Below, piece by piece: positions 7,493-13,880 of a DNA stretch of 14,056 nt. Numbering within the stretch: position 1 is the first letter of the stretch; each line of letters starts with the position of its first letter. The DNA comes from CAYXPG01 sp964564845 (lineage in GTDB: Bacteria; Planctomycetota; Phycisphaerae; Sedimentisphaerales; Anaerobacaceae): assembly GCA_964564845.1 (NCBI GenBank), contig CAZMCN010000050.1, forward strand, positions 1-14,056. Reading direction: 5' to 3'. Below the pieces are notes generated by a model. The model was not told where the DNA came from. It searched no databases and saw nothing but the letters and a program-made list of their open reading frames with translations. A program made the translations under genes and the position numbers.

Positions 7493-8239
7493 ATGGTGGA
7501 TATGACTCTTCTTGAAACTCGCGGTCTGGTAAAGAAATATTCCGGCAGGGCCGTTGTTGATGAGGTCTCCATTACGATGGCGCAACGCTGCATCGTTGGT
7601 CTGCTGGGCAGAAATGGTGCCGGCAAAACAACCACTTTTAGAATGATTATGGGGATGATTAGTCCCTACAGCGGCTCGGTGATTTTTGAGGGCAGGGATA
7701 TTACAAAGCTGCAGATGTACAGACGGGCGCGTCTGGGGATTGGTTATCTCTCGCAGGAGCCGAGCATCTTTCAGCGACTCAGCGTCAGGGACAACCTCTA
7801 TGCGATTCTGGAGACGATGTCAATCACCACCGCCGAGCGCAACCGAAGGGCAGCCAGGCTTATCGAGCGTTTCGGTCTGGGTGAGGTCGCCGGCAGTCAG
7901 GGCAGGTTTTTATCAGGCGGCGAGCGAAGGAAATTGGAAATTGCCCGCGCTATGGTAACCAATCCTTCGTTGATTTTATTGGACGAGCCTTTTAGCGGTG
8001 TTGACCCTATTGCCGTTGAGGATTTGCAGCATGAAATCCGCCGACTTGTTGCTTCGGGGGTGAGTATTCTTATTACCGACCATAATGTCGAGAGGACACT
8101 GGAGGTGGTGGATAGTGCCTATATAATCGACCACGGCAAGGTTATAGGGGCCGGTTCGCCGGCGGAACTTATCCGTGATGAGACCGTCAGAAAACTCTAT
8201 CTGGGTAATACCTTCGAAGGCGATGAATTCGACGAATGA
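7493..8239 (+). CDS. lptB: LPS export ABC transporter ATPase LptB
   Basis: LptB is the cytoplasmic ATPase that, with LptF and LptG, pulls lipopolysaccharide from the inner membrane towards the outer membrane. From the ATG at 7493 the protein has 248 residues. It shows Walker A GRNGAGKTT (39-47), a Q-loop YLSQEPSIFQRLSV that is near-identical to the LptB form (E. coli has LPQEASIFRRLSV), signature LSGGERRKLEIARA (140-153), Walker B LILLDEPFSGVDP (160-172) and H-loop ILITDHNV (192-199). The combination DEPFxGVDPI plus ITDHNV distinguishes LptB from amino-acid LivF/LivG relatives. An in-frame GTG at 7487 and an ATG at 7502 are alternative starts. GAGAAG lies 5 nt before 7493, a modest ribosome-binding site. 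The usual partners lptA and lptC are not next to it. It points to an LPS-type outer membrane. Confidence 0.92.
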   Translation: MVDMTLLETRGLVKKYSGRAVVDEVSITMAQRCIVGLLGRNGAGKTTTFRMIMGMISPYSGSVIFEGRDITKLQMYRRARLGIGYLSQEPSIFQRLSVRDNLYAILETMSITTAERNRRAARLIERFGLGEVAGSQGRFLSGGERRKLEIARAMVTNPSLILLDEPFSGVDPIAVEDLQHEIRRLVASGVSILITDHNVERTLEVVDSAYIIDHGKVIGAGSPAELIRDETVRKLYLGNTFEGDEFDE

Positions 8240-8375
8240 GTGTCATTAGCAGGCCTTTTTTACCCAGGGAGGTATGCTGCGATGAGTATATAACCAAAAT
8301 TGGCTGTTTCTTTGTAATTTTACCAATTTGGCGGTTGTCGGAGGCAGCAGCAATAAGTCTTACTTTGTGATAATT

Positions 8376-9149
8376 ATGCAAAACGAAACAATAATAGGTA
8401 TTGTCGGCGGCGTCGGCCCTTATGCAGGCCTTGACCTGATGGAGAAGATACTCGACCAGACCGAAGCAAGAAGCGACCAGGAACATTTATCGATAGCGCT
8501 TATTTCTCTGCCCTGCCGGATTGGCCAGAGAACCGCATTTTTGTTAGGTCAAACGGATAACAATCCGGCTGAAGTGGTTTTTGAAATTATTGTAAAATTA
8601 GAGCAAATTGGCGCCGGTATAGCAGCCATCCCGTGCAATACTATGCATTCGCCGCGTATCTTTGACCTTTTGCTTAAAAAAATGAAAGACACAAAAAGCA
8701 AGGTTAAGCTCGTTAATATGATTAACGAAGTTGCTGAATTTATCCGGACAAACCATCCGAAAATCAAAAATCTTGGGCTATTGTGCACCACAGGCACATA
8801 TAAAACAAGAGTGTATCCAGACCGCCTTGAGCCTGAGGGCTTCAATGTGATTGTGCCGGATGAAGCTTCACAGGAAAATCTCGTACAAGACGCCGTCTTT
8901 AACAGAACTTACGGCATCAAAGCGCAAGCAAATCCTGTAACCAAAGATGCAAAAGCAAAATTGCTCCAGGCCATTCATTATTTAGAGCAGCAAGGGGCTG
9001 AAGCGATAATTCTGGGTTGCACGGAGATACCGCTCGCTATTACTGATAAAAAGGTAGGTTCTGCCATAATAATTGACCCTACGTTGATTCTTGCAAGGGC
9101 GTTAATAAGGCGGATTAATCCGGATAAACTCAAACCCCTTGAGAAATAA
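8376..9149 (+). CDS. Aspartate/glutamate racemase family protein
   Basis: This 257-residue cytosolic enzyme belongs to the cofactor-independent Asp/Glu racemase family, which interconverts L- and D-amino acids using two cysteines. The two catalytic Cys are seen as Cys87 in AIPCNTMHS and Cys215 in ILGCTEIPL. The N-terminal IGIVGGVGPYAGLDLM is the family glycine loop, in the variant with PYAGLD in place of PxAT. The ATG at 8376 fits the family N-terminus. The frame also extends to a TTG at 8328. Neither has a good ribosome-binding site: GGAGG at 8340-8344 is about 30 nt too far. The gene lies 136 bp after lptB and may share its transcript. D-aspartate or D-glutamate for peptidoglycan is a plausible product, but the substrate is not determined by sequence. 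Confidence 0.85.
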   Translation: MQNETIIGIVGGVGPYAGLDLMEKILDQTEARSDQEHLSIALISLPCRIGQRTAFLLGQTDNNPAEVVFEIIVKLEQIGAGIAAIPCNTMHSPRIFDLLLKKMKDTKSKVKLVNMINEVAEFIRTNHPKIKNLGLLCTTGTYKTRVYPDRLEPEGFNVIVPDEASQENLVQDAVFNRTYGIKAQANPVTKDAKAKLLQAIHYLEQQGAEAIILGCTEIPLAITDKKVGSAIIIDPTLILARALIRRINPDKLKPLEK

Positions 9150-9457
9150 CTGCTTCCGCTTAGCCTCCACCCCTTGCAGGGACTTTTTTCATTGATTATT
9201 TGGTTGGGGTTCTTCGCTGTGCTCGGAAATGACGATAGGAGCACAACGACAACCTCTTCTTTGAAAAGGCTTAATATTGATGGAATAATTGGGGTGGTCT
9301 TTTATTTTTATACAAAAAAAGAGGACTAGTTTTCAGAATTATTTGGCTGTAAATTAAAATATTCGCAATATTTCGCATCAAGCCTCCGTTTATAATTATA
9401 AAAACGTTGGTCTAATGGAAATATTAATTTTAACATTGAATTTGAAAGGAAAACAAA
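9150..9457. other. Gene-free stretch before the methyltransferase
   Basis: This roughly 310-bp gap holds a likely terminator for the racemase transcript at its start and an AT-rich stretch with a TATAAT word at 9391-9396 about 65 bp before the methyltransferase ATG. No convincing -35 box is spaced correctly from it. No small gene is visible. Confidence 0.5.
9171..9189 (+). terminator. Possible terminator after the racemase gene
   Basis: A CCCT/AGGG stem (9171-9174 with 9178-9181) around a TGC loop is followed by AC and six T. It lies 22 bp past the racemase stop. The stem is only 4 bp, so strength is uncertain. Confidence 0.4.
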
Positions 9458-10156
9458 ATGAAAAAGATGGATCGAAGGGCTCTCGTAGTAAGCAGTATTA
9501 TTATTTTGGTCGTTACGGGGATTTTGCTCTCGAATGCTTTGGCTCAACCGCGATTTGAAGGAAGGGCAAGTCGGCAAAGGGACGCACAACTAGTGAAGCC
9601 GCCCATACCCAAAGACGACAATGAGAAGAAGATACTTGGCATTCTTGATAACATTCTGGCTACTCAAAGGTACCAGAATGTCCCGCCTGAGGATGGGCGT
9701 CTTCTACGCCTTATGGTCGAAGCGACGAATGCAAAGAACGTCATCGAGGTCGGAACTTCTACCGGATACTCAGCAATCTGGATGGGCATGGCACTCCAGA
9801 AAACCGGCGGTAAACTCACGACCTATGAAATCGACGCCAGTCGTGCGGCTACAGCTCGTGCGAATTTCGAGCGAGCTGGCATGGCGGATATTATTACGGT
9901 TGTGGAAGGTGATGCTCATGAAAAGGTCACATCGCTCAAAGACCCAATCGACATTCTCTTTCTCGATGCGGACAAAGAGGGCTACATCGACTATCTCAAC
10001 AAGCTTCTGCCGTTGGTTCGTCAGGGCGGACTGGTCATCGCACATAACATCACGCCTGCAATGGCCGATCCCAGGTATATGGAAGCCACCACGAAGAATC
10101 CGAACTTAGAGACCATTGTCCGAACTGGCATTGGCCTGACGCTTAAGAAGAGATGA
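9458..10156 (+). CDS. Exported or membrane-anchored SAM-dependent O-methyltransferase
   Basis: The 232-residue protein begins with a signal peptide or anchor: MKKMDRR, a hydrophobic stretch (9-26), and a cleavage-like NALAQ site at 26-30. The rest is a class I methyltransferase of the COMT/CCoAOMT-like O-methyltransferase family. It has the SAM loop VIEVGTSTGYSA (95-106), acidic TYEID (122-126), GDA (151-153) and LFLDADKEGY (167-176), which carries the first metal-binding Asp. The second metal pair, normally Asp-Asn, is His-Asn here (VIAHN, 193-197). It ends with the family's GxGLTL strand. It should transfer a methyl group from SAM to a small hydroxylated substrate, but SAM is cytosolic and the signal implies export or anchoring. 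AAAGGA sits 7 nt before the ATG. Its TGA overlaps the permease ATG (ATGA), so the two are probably translated together. Confidence 0.82.
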   Translation: MKKMDRRALVVSSIIILVVTGILLSNALAQPRFEGRASRQRDAQLVKPPIPKDDNEKKILGILDNILATQRYQNVPPEDGRLLRLMVEATNAKNVIEVGTSTGYSAIWMGMALQKTGGKLTTYEIDASRAATARANFERAGMADIITVVEGDAHEKVTSLKDPIDILFLDADKEGYIDYLNKLLPLVRQGGLVIAHNITPAMADPRYMEATTKNPNLETIVRTGIGLTLKKR

Positions 10157-11544
10157 TTACAGATCGCGCAACTTCAAACAAAGGTACGGCAGGGGCGACA
10201 GGAATGTCAAAGGAAGAACTGCAGCGAGGATTTGGTCTATCAACTTCAACGTACGTTGTGATTGCCAGTATGGTGGGCACAGGAATTCTGGTTTCGCCCG
10301 GATTTATGATGGTGTCGCTGAGGAATTACCCTGTCATTTTCGGGCTTTGGGCCCTTGGCGGCGTGCTAGCTTTGTGCGGTGCTCTTTGTGTGGCCGAGTT
10401 GGCGGCAGCCTTACCCCGGGCTGGCGGTGAGTACATTTATTTACGTGAGGCCTACGGCTCGATGCCCGCATTTCTTTCCGGATGGACCTCATTTATTCTC
10501 GGCTTCTCGGCTCCGTTAGCCGTGGCCAGCCATGTCGCTGCCAAATACCTTTGGACCCCCTTCGGGCAGGGAGAGAATGAAGCCGACCTTCTACTCAAAA
10601 TTACAGCGGCTGTCATCATTTTCTTAGTCACCCTGCCTAATCTCGCCGGTCAGCATCAATCCGCTTGGACCCAGAATCTCACAACCATTTTGAAGCTTGG
10701 TCTGTTCGTAATGCTGATGGCATTGACATTCCTCTTTGGTCGCGGACAGTTGTCCCGCTTGTCAGACGGACAACCGATAGGAAAGGTCGGCTTGGGAAAC
10801 GCTGCTACTCAGTTGTTTTACGTCATGTTTGCCTACAGTGGCTGGAACGCCGCCAGCTATTTGGCCGGTGAAGTCAAAGAGCCTGGCAAGACGCTCCCCC
10901 GATCTTTACTTCTGGGCACCGCCCTGGTCACCGTGTTGTACTTGGCCCTGAATCTTGTCTTCGCGTACGCAGTGCCTCTGGCAGATGTGGGATTTGAAAA
11001 TGCGGTGCAGGTTCCGACTCTAGCGATTGAGAATCTGCTTGGATCTCGAGCTTCAAACGTTTTCTCCATCCTGCTCGGCTTGGCATTTCTGTCAACGATT
11101 AGTGCTTTCATCATCACCGGCCCCCGGATTTACTATGCCATGGCCAAGGATGGATTGTTCCCCTCTATAGCCGGGCGAGTGGACGCCAAGGGAGGGGTTC
11201 CTGTTTACGCGATGATTGCACAAAGTCTCTGTGCGGTCACAATTCTGTTCATTACGGATTTCGAAAACCTATACAAGTACGCTTCGGTGGGCTTATCGAT
11301 TTTTGCCCTGCTCTTTATCGGTGCCGTTTACATGCTTCGATGGCGCCAGCCGGAAATGGAAAGACCATTTCGTGTGCTCGGTTATCCCATTGTGCCAGCA
11401 ATCTTTATGACCGTGATCCTTTTCATGACCATCTTTGCGTTCGAACAGTGGCCAAAAACATCAATTTTCAGCCTTACCAGCATTCTTGCTGGTATTCCGA
11501 TCTACTACATTTGGGCTGCGCTACGACGCTTCAACAATGCATAG
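10153..11544 (+). CDS. APC-family amino-acid permease
   Basis: The 463-residue protein is a polytopic inner-membrane transporter of the amino acid-polyamine-organocation superfamily, closest in style to the LAT/SteT-like (AA_permease_2) branch, with about twelve hydrophobic segments. The broken first helix carries the substrate-binding GTGI (42-45). AELAAALPRAGGEYIYLREAYG (81-102) is the conserved helix 2-3 region. The helix 6 motif FAYSGWNAASYLAGE is at 226-240, followed by VKEPGKTLPRSL. GPRIYYAMAKDGLFP (323-337) is the helix 8-9 loop. Which amino acid it carries cannot be told. The ATG used overlaps the methyltransferase stop. A second ATG at 10204 has AGGGG upstream and would give MSKEELQRGFG, a plausible shorter start. 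By eye the gene has a higher GC share than lptB or the racemase. Its stop lies 5 bp before an insertion-element remnant. Confidence 0.92.
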   Translation: MITDRATSNKGTAGATGMSKEELQRGFGLSTSTYVVIASMVGTGILVSPGFMMVSLRNYPVIFGLWALGGVLALCGALCVAELAAALPRAGGEYIYLREAYGSMPAFLSGWTSFILGFSAPLAVASHVAAKYLWTPFGQGENEADLLLKITAAVIIFLVTLPNLAGQHQSAWTQNLTTILKLGLFVMLMALTFLFGRGQLSRLSDGQPIGKVGLGNAATQLFYVMFAYSGWNAASYLAGEVKEPGKTLPRSLLLGTALVTVLYLALNLVFAYAVPLADVGFENAVQVPTLAIENLLGSRASNVFSILLGLAFLSTISAFIITGPRIYYAMAKDGLFPSIAGRVDAKGGVPVYAMIAQSLCAVTILFITDFENLYKYASVGLSIFALLFIGAVYMLRWRQPEMERPFRVLGYPIVPAIFMTVILFMTIFAFEQWPKTSIFSLTSILAGIPIYYIWAALRRFNNA

Positions 11545-11549
11545 AAGAC

Positions 11550-11588
11550 AATCCTCGTGATGACCCATTTTTTGTGAGGATGTGGCGG
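11550..11588 (+). repeat. Left terminal inverted repeat
   Basis: The outer part reads AATCCTCGTGATGACCCATT. Its reverse complement recurs at 12083-12120 with single-base changes and gaps. It begins 5 bp after the permease stop codon. Confidence 0.75.
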
Positions 11589-11606
11589 TTATAGTGGGCA
11601 AAAAAT

Positions 11607-11652
11607 AACCTCCGTGTCGATATCAGCTAAAAAAAACTGTGGCACGGAGGTT
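11607..11652 (+). promoter_or_regulatory. Hairpin that buries the Shine-Dalgarno of the element's first frame
   Basis: AACCTCCGTG (11607-11616) and CACGGAGGTT (11643-11652) are a perfect 10-bp inverted repeat, extendable by two or three pairs including GU wobbles. The right arm contains GGAGG (11646-11650), which sits 7 nt before ATG at 11658. Transcription entering from the permease side would make the whole hairpin and hide the ribosome-binding site. Known insertion sequences such as IS10 and IS50 use this kind of fold-back to prevent transposase expression from read-through. The application here is inference. Confidence 0.6.
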
Positions 11653-11657
11653 TTCAA

Positions 11658-11732
11658 ATGAACTGTAATAGTCATATCGTCAAAACATCTGGGAAAGCTT
11701 TCAACAAATTTATTTCATCCGTAGCCAAATGA
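11658..11732 (+). pseudogene. Truncated start of the element's former reading frame
   Basis: A perfect GGAGG with 7-nt spacing precedes this ATG, but the frame ends after 24 codons (MNCNSHIVKTSGKAFNKF then ISSVAK and TGA). Another open stretch begins in a different frame right there (ATG at 11729) and runs to 11890. A strong ribosome-binding site before so short a frame suggests the 5' end of a transposase gene that lost most of its body. Transposase identity rests on the flanking inverted repeats, not on a recognised motif. Confidence 0.4.
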
Positions 11733-12082
11733 TTGAGCAAGCCAAAGACATCCGCTGGCAGATAAATGATAAGCTTCGGTATTGTCGGCAGCCGAAAAGC
11801 TTCTGGTTTTATCGATTACTTATTGCAGTGCGCGACTCGCTGTCTAATCGGACCAGGATGAGTCTGTCATCGTGGTGCAGGCCGCCATAAGAGCACACTT
11901 TGGGGGTATTTATGATGCTTCGAGAATCCGGCTCATTGCGGTGACAGTGTGCGCAGAGCCGATGAAAAAAACCTCGCAAGCTCAGGATTAGGCGGTTTTT
12001 GCCAATAGAGAAGAAAAATTCTAACCTGCCTGAGCGATAATATGCATCAGAAGGGCACAACTTATTCAAAACTCATTGCTTA

Positions 12083-12120
12083 CAGCCAAAACCCTTACAA
12101 AAATGGGTTATCACGAGATT
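12083..12120 (-). repeat. Right terminal inverted repeat
   Basis: Read on the minus strand it begins AATCTCGTGATAACCCATTT and continues with GTAAGGGTTTTGGC, mirroring the left end at 11550-11588. The inner part also forms a small AACCC/GGGTT hairpin. Confidence 0.75.
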
Positions 12121-12130
12121 AATTTGCAAA

Positions 12131-12158
12131 TTGTTTTTTTAAAGGCTGGTGGTAGAAT
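12131..12158 (+). promoter_or_regulatory. Candidate promoter for the rhomboid-like gene
   Basis: TTGTTT (12131-12136) and TAGAAT (12153-12158) are spaced 16 bp apart, just outside the right end of the insertion element and about 54 bp before the start codon. The match to consensus is fair. Confidence 0.4.
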
Positions 12159-12211
12159 GAATTTCATAATTTGACGGCCAAAAGTGGTAATGTCAGAGGG
12201 GAGATTAAGGT

Positions 12212-13099
12212 ATGTTTATACCTTACTATGTAGATGCTCCGTATGACCATCGGCCGGTGATGCACTGGCTGATACTTTCAGGGGTGATTGTGGGGTTTAT
12301 CCTTGTTCCGGCTGAACAAAGAGAGAGGTTTGCTTTAGATGGTTGGGGGATTGGGCTGGTTACATACAGCCTGCTGCACGTGAATGTGGTTCATCTGGTA
12401 TTTAATCTGCTTTTTTTATGGCCTTTCGGCAATGCGGTCTGCTCGAAGATAGGTAATGGTGCCTATCTGTTGGTGTATTTGTTGCTCGGTGTTTTAGGCG
12501 GGGTGATTCATCTGCTGTTCGGCGGAGCGGCGGCGTTTGGTGCGGGTGTGGCCATAAACGGTGTTGTGGGGATGTATATAGTTTTCTTTCCGGAGAATTC
12601 GATAAGCTGTTTCTTTTTTCTGCCTCGGCCTATGAGCGCGAGTATTTCGGGTTACTGGGTTGTTTTGCTGTGGATTATTTTTGATATATTTGCGGCCTCG
12701 TATGGCGTGCAAGGCGTAATGTACGTTTCTCATATTTTCGGCCTTTTGGCGGGGTTCGGCCTGGCGGTTCTGATGCTCAAGAAGGAATGGGTGGTGATGG
12801 AAAGAGACGAGAAGTCGCTTTTGCAGAAGTTCAGCAGGGAAAAGGAAGAGGCCGAAGAAGAGAAAAAAGAAAAGGAGAAAGAGAAGAAAGATGCCAGCGT
12901 GGTTGATAAGGAAAAGAAAGCGGTCGAGAAGGAGATGTTGGCGGGCGAGAGTGCTGTAAGCAAAGCAGAGGAATCTAAAGATGAGTTTATTCGGTTTAGC
13001 TGCCAGTGCGGAAAGAAGATTAAAGTGCCTAAGGAATATGCCGGCAGGAGCGGTCGGTGTCCGAGATGTAAAAGGGTAGCGCAGGTCCCTGGCAGCTAA
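12212..13099 (+). CDS. Rhomboid-like membrane protein lacking the catalytic serine, with C-terminal zinc ribbon
   Basis: The 295-residue protein has the rhomboid fold: about six hydrophobic segments between 17 and 190. The conserved helix 2 region HVNVVHLVFNLLFLWPFG is at 56-73, with His56, His61 and Asn65. The catalytic His174 is in VSHIFGLLAGF. The helix that should read GASGA reads GAGVAINGVVG (110-120): the catalytic Ser is Gly112 and the following Gly is Val113. It is therefore predicted to be a proteolytically inactive rhomboid. Residues 196-258 are a highly charged Glu/Lys segment likely to form a helix. Residues 262-293 form a zinc ribbon with Cys264, Cys266, Cys283 and Cys286 (CQC...CPRC), of a kind common at the ends of planctomycete proteins. 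GGGGAG lies 8 nt before the ATG. It stands alone, between the insertion remnant and the repeat-rich right end. Partners are unknown. Confidence 0.85.
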   Translation: MFIPYYVDAPYDHRPVMHWLILSGVIVGFILVPAEQRERFALDGWGIGLVTYSLLHVNVVHLVFNLLFLWPFGNAVCSKIGNGAYLLVYLLLGVLGGVIHLLFGGAAAFGAGVAINGVVGMYIVFFPENSISCFFFLPRPMSASISGYWVVLLWIIFDIFAASYGVQGVMYVSHIFGLLAGFGLAVLMLKKEWVVMERDEKSLLQKFSREKEEAEEEKKEKEKEKKDASVVDKEKKAVEKEMLAGESAVSKAEESKDEFIRFSCQCGKKIKVPKEYAGRSGRCPRCKRVAQVPGS

Positions 13100-13111
13100 T
13101 CCTGCAGGATT
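13098..13111. repeat. 14-bp perfect palindrome overlapping the rhomboid stop codon
   Basis: AATCCTGCAGGATT spans the last two bases of the TAA stop and the bases after it. A related CCCTGCAGGG palindrome lies at 13145-13154. Neither is followed by a T-run, so terminator function is not supported. Confidence 0.45.
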
Positions 13112-13232
13112 CGATATTCAAGAATGAGATTAAGAGACTTTTTGCCCTGCAGGGAATCGAGGGTATTGGCTTATAGCCGGGATGGTGGTTGCACGCCGCT
13201 TTGCACTCACTCAGAGCGGAAAAGTCCCTGTA

Positions 13233-13247
13233 CCTGCCTGAGGCAGG
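13233..13247. repeat. CCTGCC/GGCAGG hairpin
   Basis: Perfect 6-bp arms (13233-13238 and 13242-13247) surround a TGA loop. This shape resembles dispersed intergenic hairpins known from many environmental bacterial genomes. No T-run follows. Confidence 0.45.
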
Positions 13248-13397
13248 CTGAAGCTGTTTAGGTGAGGTTTTCTACGAATTATCCACCGGCAATACAATTA
13301 TTCGGGACATCATACCAATTTTCAGTGTGTTTTAATATCTTAATTCAGGATTGGATTAAACTTTTGCATTAGCTTTATTAGCATTTCTTATAACCTC

Positions 13398-13428
13398 CTG
13401 TAACTATTTTATTATAAAGTAGTTATAG
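13398..13428. repeat. AT-rich hairpin with 14-bp arms and 3-nt loop
   Basis: The arm at 13398-13411 pairs with 13415-13428 around TTA. Twelve of the 14 positions are Watson-Crick pairs and the other two are GU wobbles when transcribed on the plus strand. It lies in an AT-rich stretch about 300 bp past the rhomboid gene. It lacks a GC core and T-tail, so it is not called a terminator. Confidence 0.5.
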
Positions 13429-13694
13429 GCACAAATTTTTGATTTTAGATGAGCAGTTAAGATAACAGGAGAATGCAGAGTTGGTTCTGGTGGCCATTTC
13501 AAAAGAAGTTAAAGCAGGTCTCCAAAAGCCCAATTTCGGTTATTAACAGGTTTTCCACATTGCCGAAGGCGGGGCAAAGCAGAATCGAAAAATTTTGCCG
13601 GCAGCGATATTGGACCAAAAAGCCCGTAAAATTGTGTAAGTCCTTGTAAATACAAGTTATAGCGACAACAAAAAACGGTGTTAAAAAGTGCGAA

Positions 13695-13718
13695 CCGCCT
13701 TCGCCAGGGCTACGGCGG
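13695..13718. repeat. GC-rich hairpin CCGCC/GGCGG with TTCGCC core
   Basis: Arms CCGCC (13695-13699) and GGCGG (13714-13718) flank a loop that begins TTCGCC. The same arm-plus-TTCGCC layout recurs at 13901-13921, so the two are members of one small repeat family. Confidence 0.5.
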
Positions 13719-13760
13719 AGAATAATTGAGGAGTCGCTGTGCGGGGGTGGGGGAAATGAT

Positions 13761-13788
13761 TGATTATCGATTGTTGATAATTGATTAT
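13761..13788 (+). repeat. Four tandem heptamers of TGATTAT type
   Basis: The units are TGATTAT, CGATTGT, TGATAAT and TGATTAT, each exactly 7 bp with no gaps. The consensus differs from the WGTTCRT heptamers downstream, but the period is the same. Confidence 0.6.
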
Positions 13789-13822
13789 TTTGTTGAAATC
13801 GCTTTGCGATGCTGGTTTGAGA

Positions 13823-13850
13823 TAGGTTCGACAAGCTCACTACAGGTTGG
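13823..13850. repeat. Second block with words of the dispersed repeat at 1355
   Basis: GGTTCGACAAG, GCTCAC and CTACAGGTTG share words with the minus-strand reading of 1355-1412, but in a different order. It sits between the two heptamer families. Confidence 0.35.
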
Positions 13851-13880
13851 GTTTGATTGGGATAAAATAGTTCGTAGTTC
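13847..13880 (+). repeat. 34-bp direct repeat, first copy
   Basis: This 34-mer recurs at 14011-14044 with two mismatches (32 of 34 identical), 164 bp further on. It includes the sequence leading into the first heptamers of each array (GGATAAAATAGTTCGTAG). Confidence 0.7.

Larger units (their letters stand above)
11550..12120. mobile_element. Decayed 571-bp insertion element with about 38-bp terminal inverted repeats
   Basis: The ends 11550-11588 and 12083-12120 are imperfect inverted repeats that agree over about 32 of 38 positions, with a few one-base gaps. This is far beyond chance. Inside lie a hairpin that covers a Shine-Dalgarno (11607-11652), a 24-codon frame that begins with it, and further short broken frames on both strands. 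No intact transposase fits in 571 bp, so this is an internally deleted insertion sequence or a MITE-like element that depends on a transposase elsewhere. I could not assign a family from the ends, and no clear target duplication flanks them. It starts 5 bp past the permease stop and fills most of the 667-bp gap before the rhomboid gene. The remaining bases, 12121-12211, hold a promoter candidate. Confidence 0.75.

Noticed and set aside
11809..12069. Minus-strand 86-codon frame with CAHCH, which resembles a haem-binding CxxCH or a zinc-finger protein.
   Set aside because: It lies wholly inside the decayed element, has no credible ribosome-binding site, lacks a signal peptide, and no second metal-ligand pair is convincing.
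11681..12141. Broken plus-strand frames that can be threaded onto the N-terminal half of an IS3-type OrfB (a GIYDASRI stretch and a QKWV motif near 12100).
   Set aside because: The QKWV-like part falls inside the right terminal inverted repeat, where an internal OrfB motif cannot belong, and the thread needs two frameshifts and a stop. The resemblance is probably chance.
12730..12963. Minus-strand Ser/Phe-rich 77-codon frame.
   Set aside because: It is the antisense of the Lys/Glu-rich linker of the rhomboid-like protein.
13270..13560. DnaA-box-like words (TTATCCACC near 13277, TTTTCCACA near 13551) in AT-rich DNA, on a segment with yidC and mnmE, which sit near oriC in many bacteria.
   Set aside because: Only two imperfect boxes, no cluster, and no dnaA, dnaN or parAB nearby. 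Not enough to call an origin.
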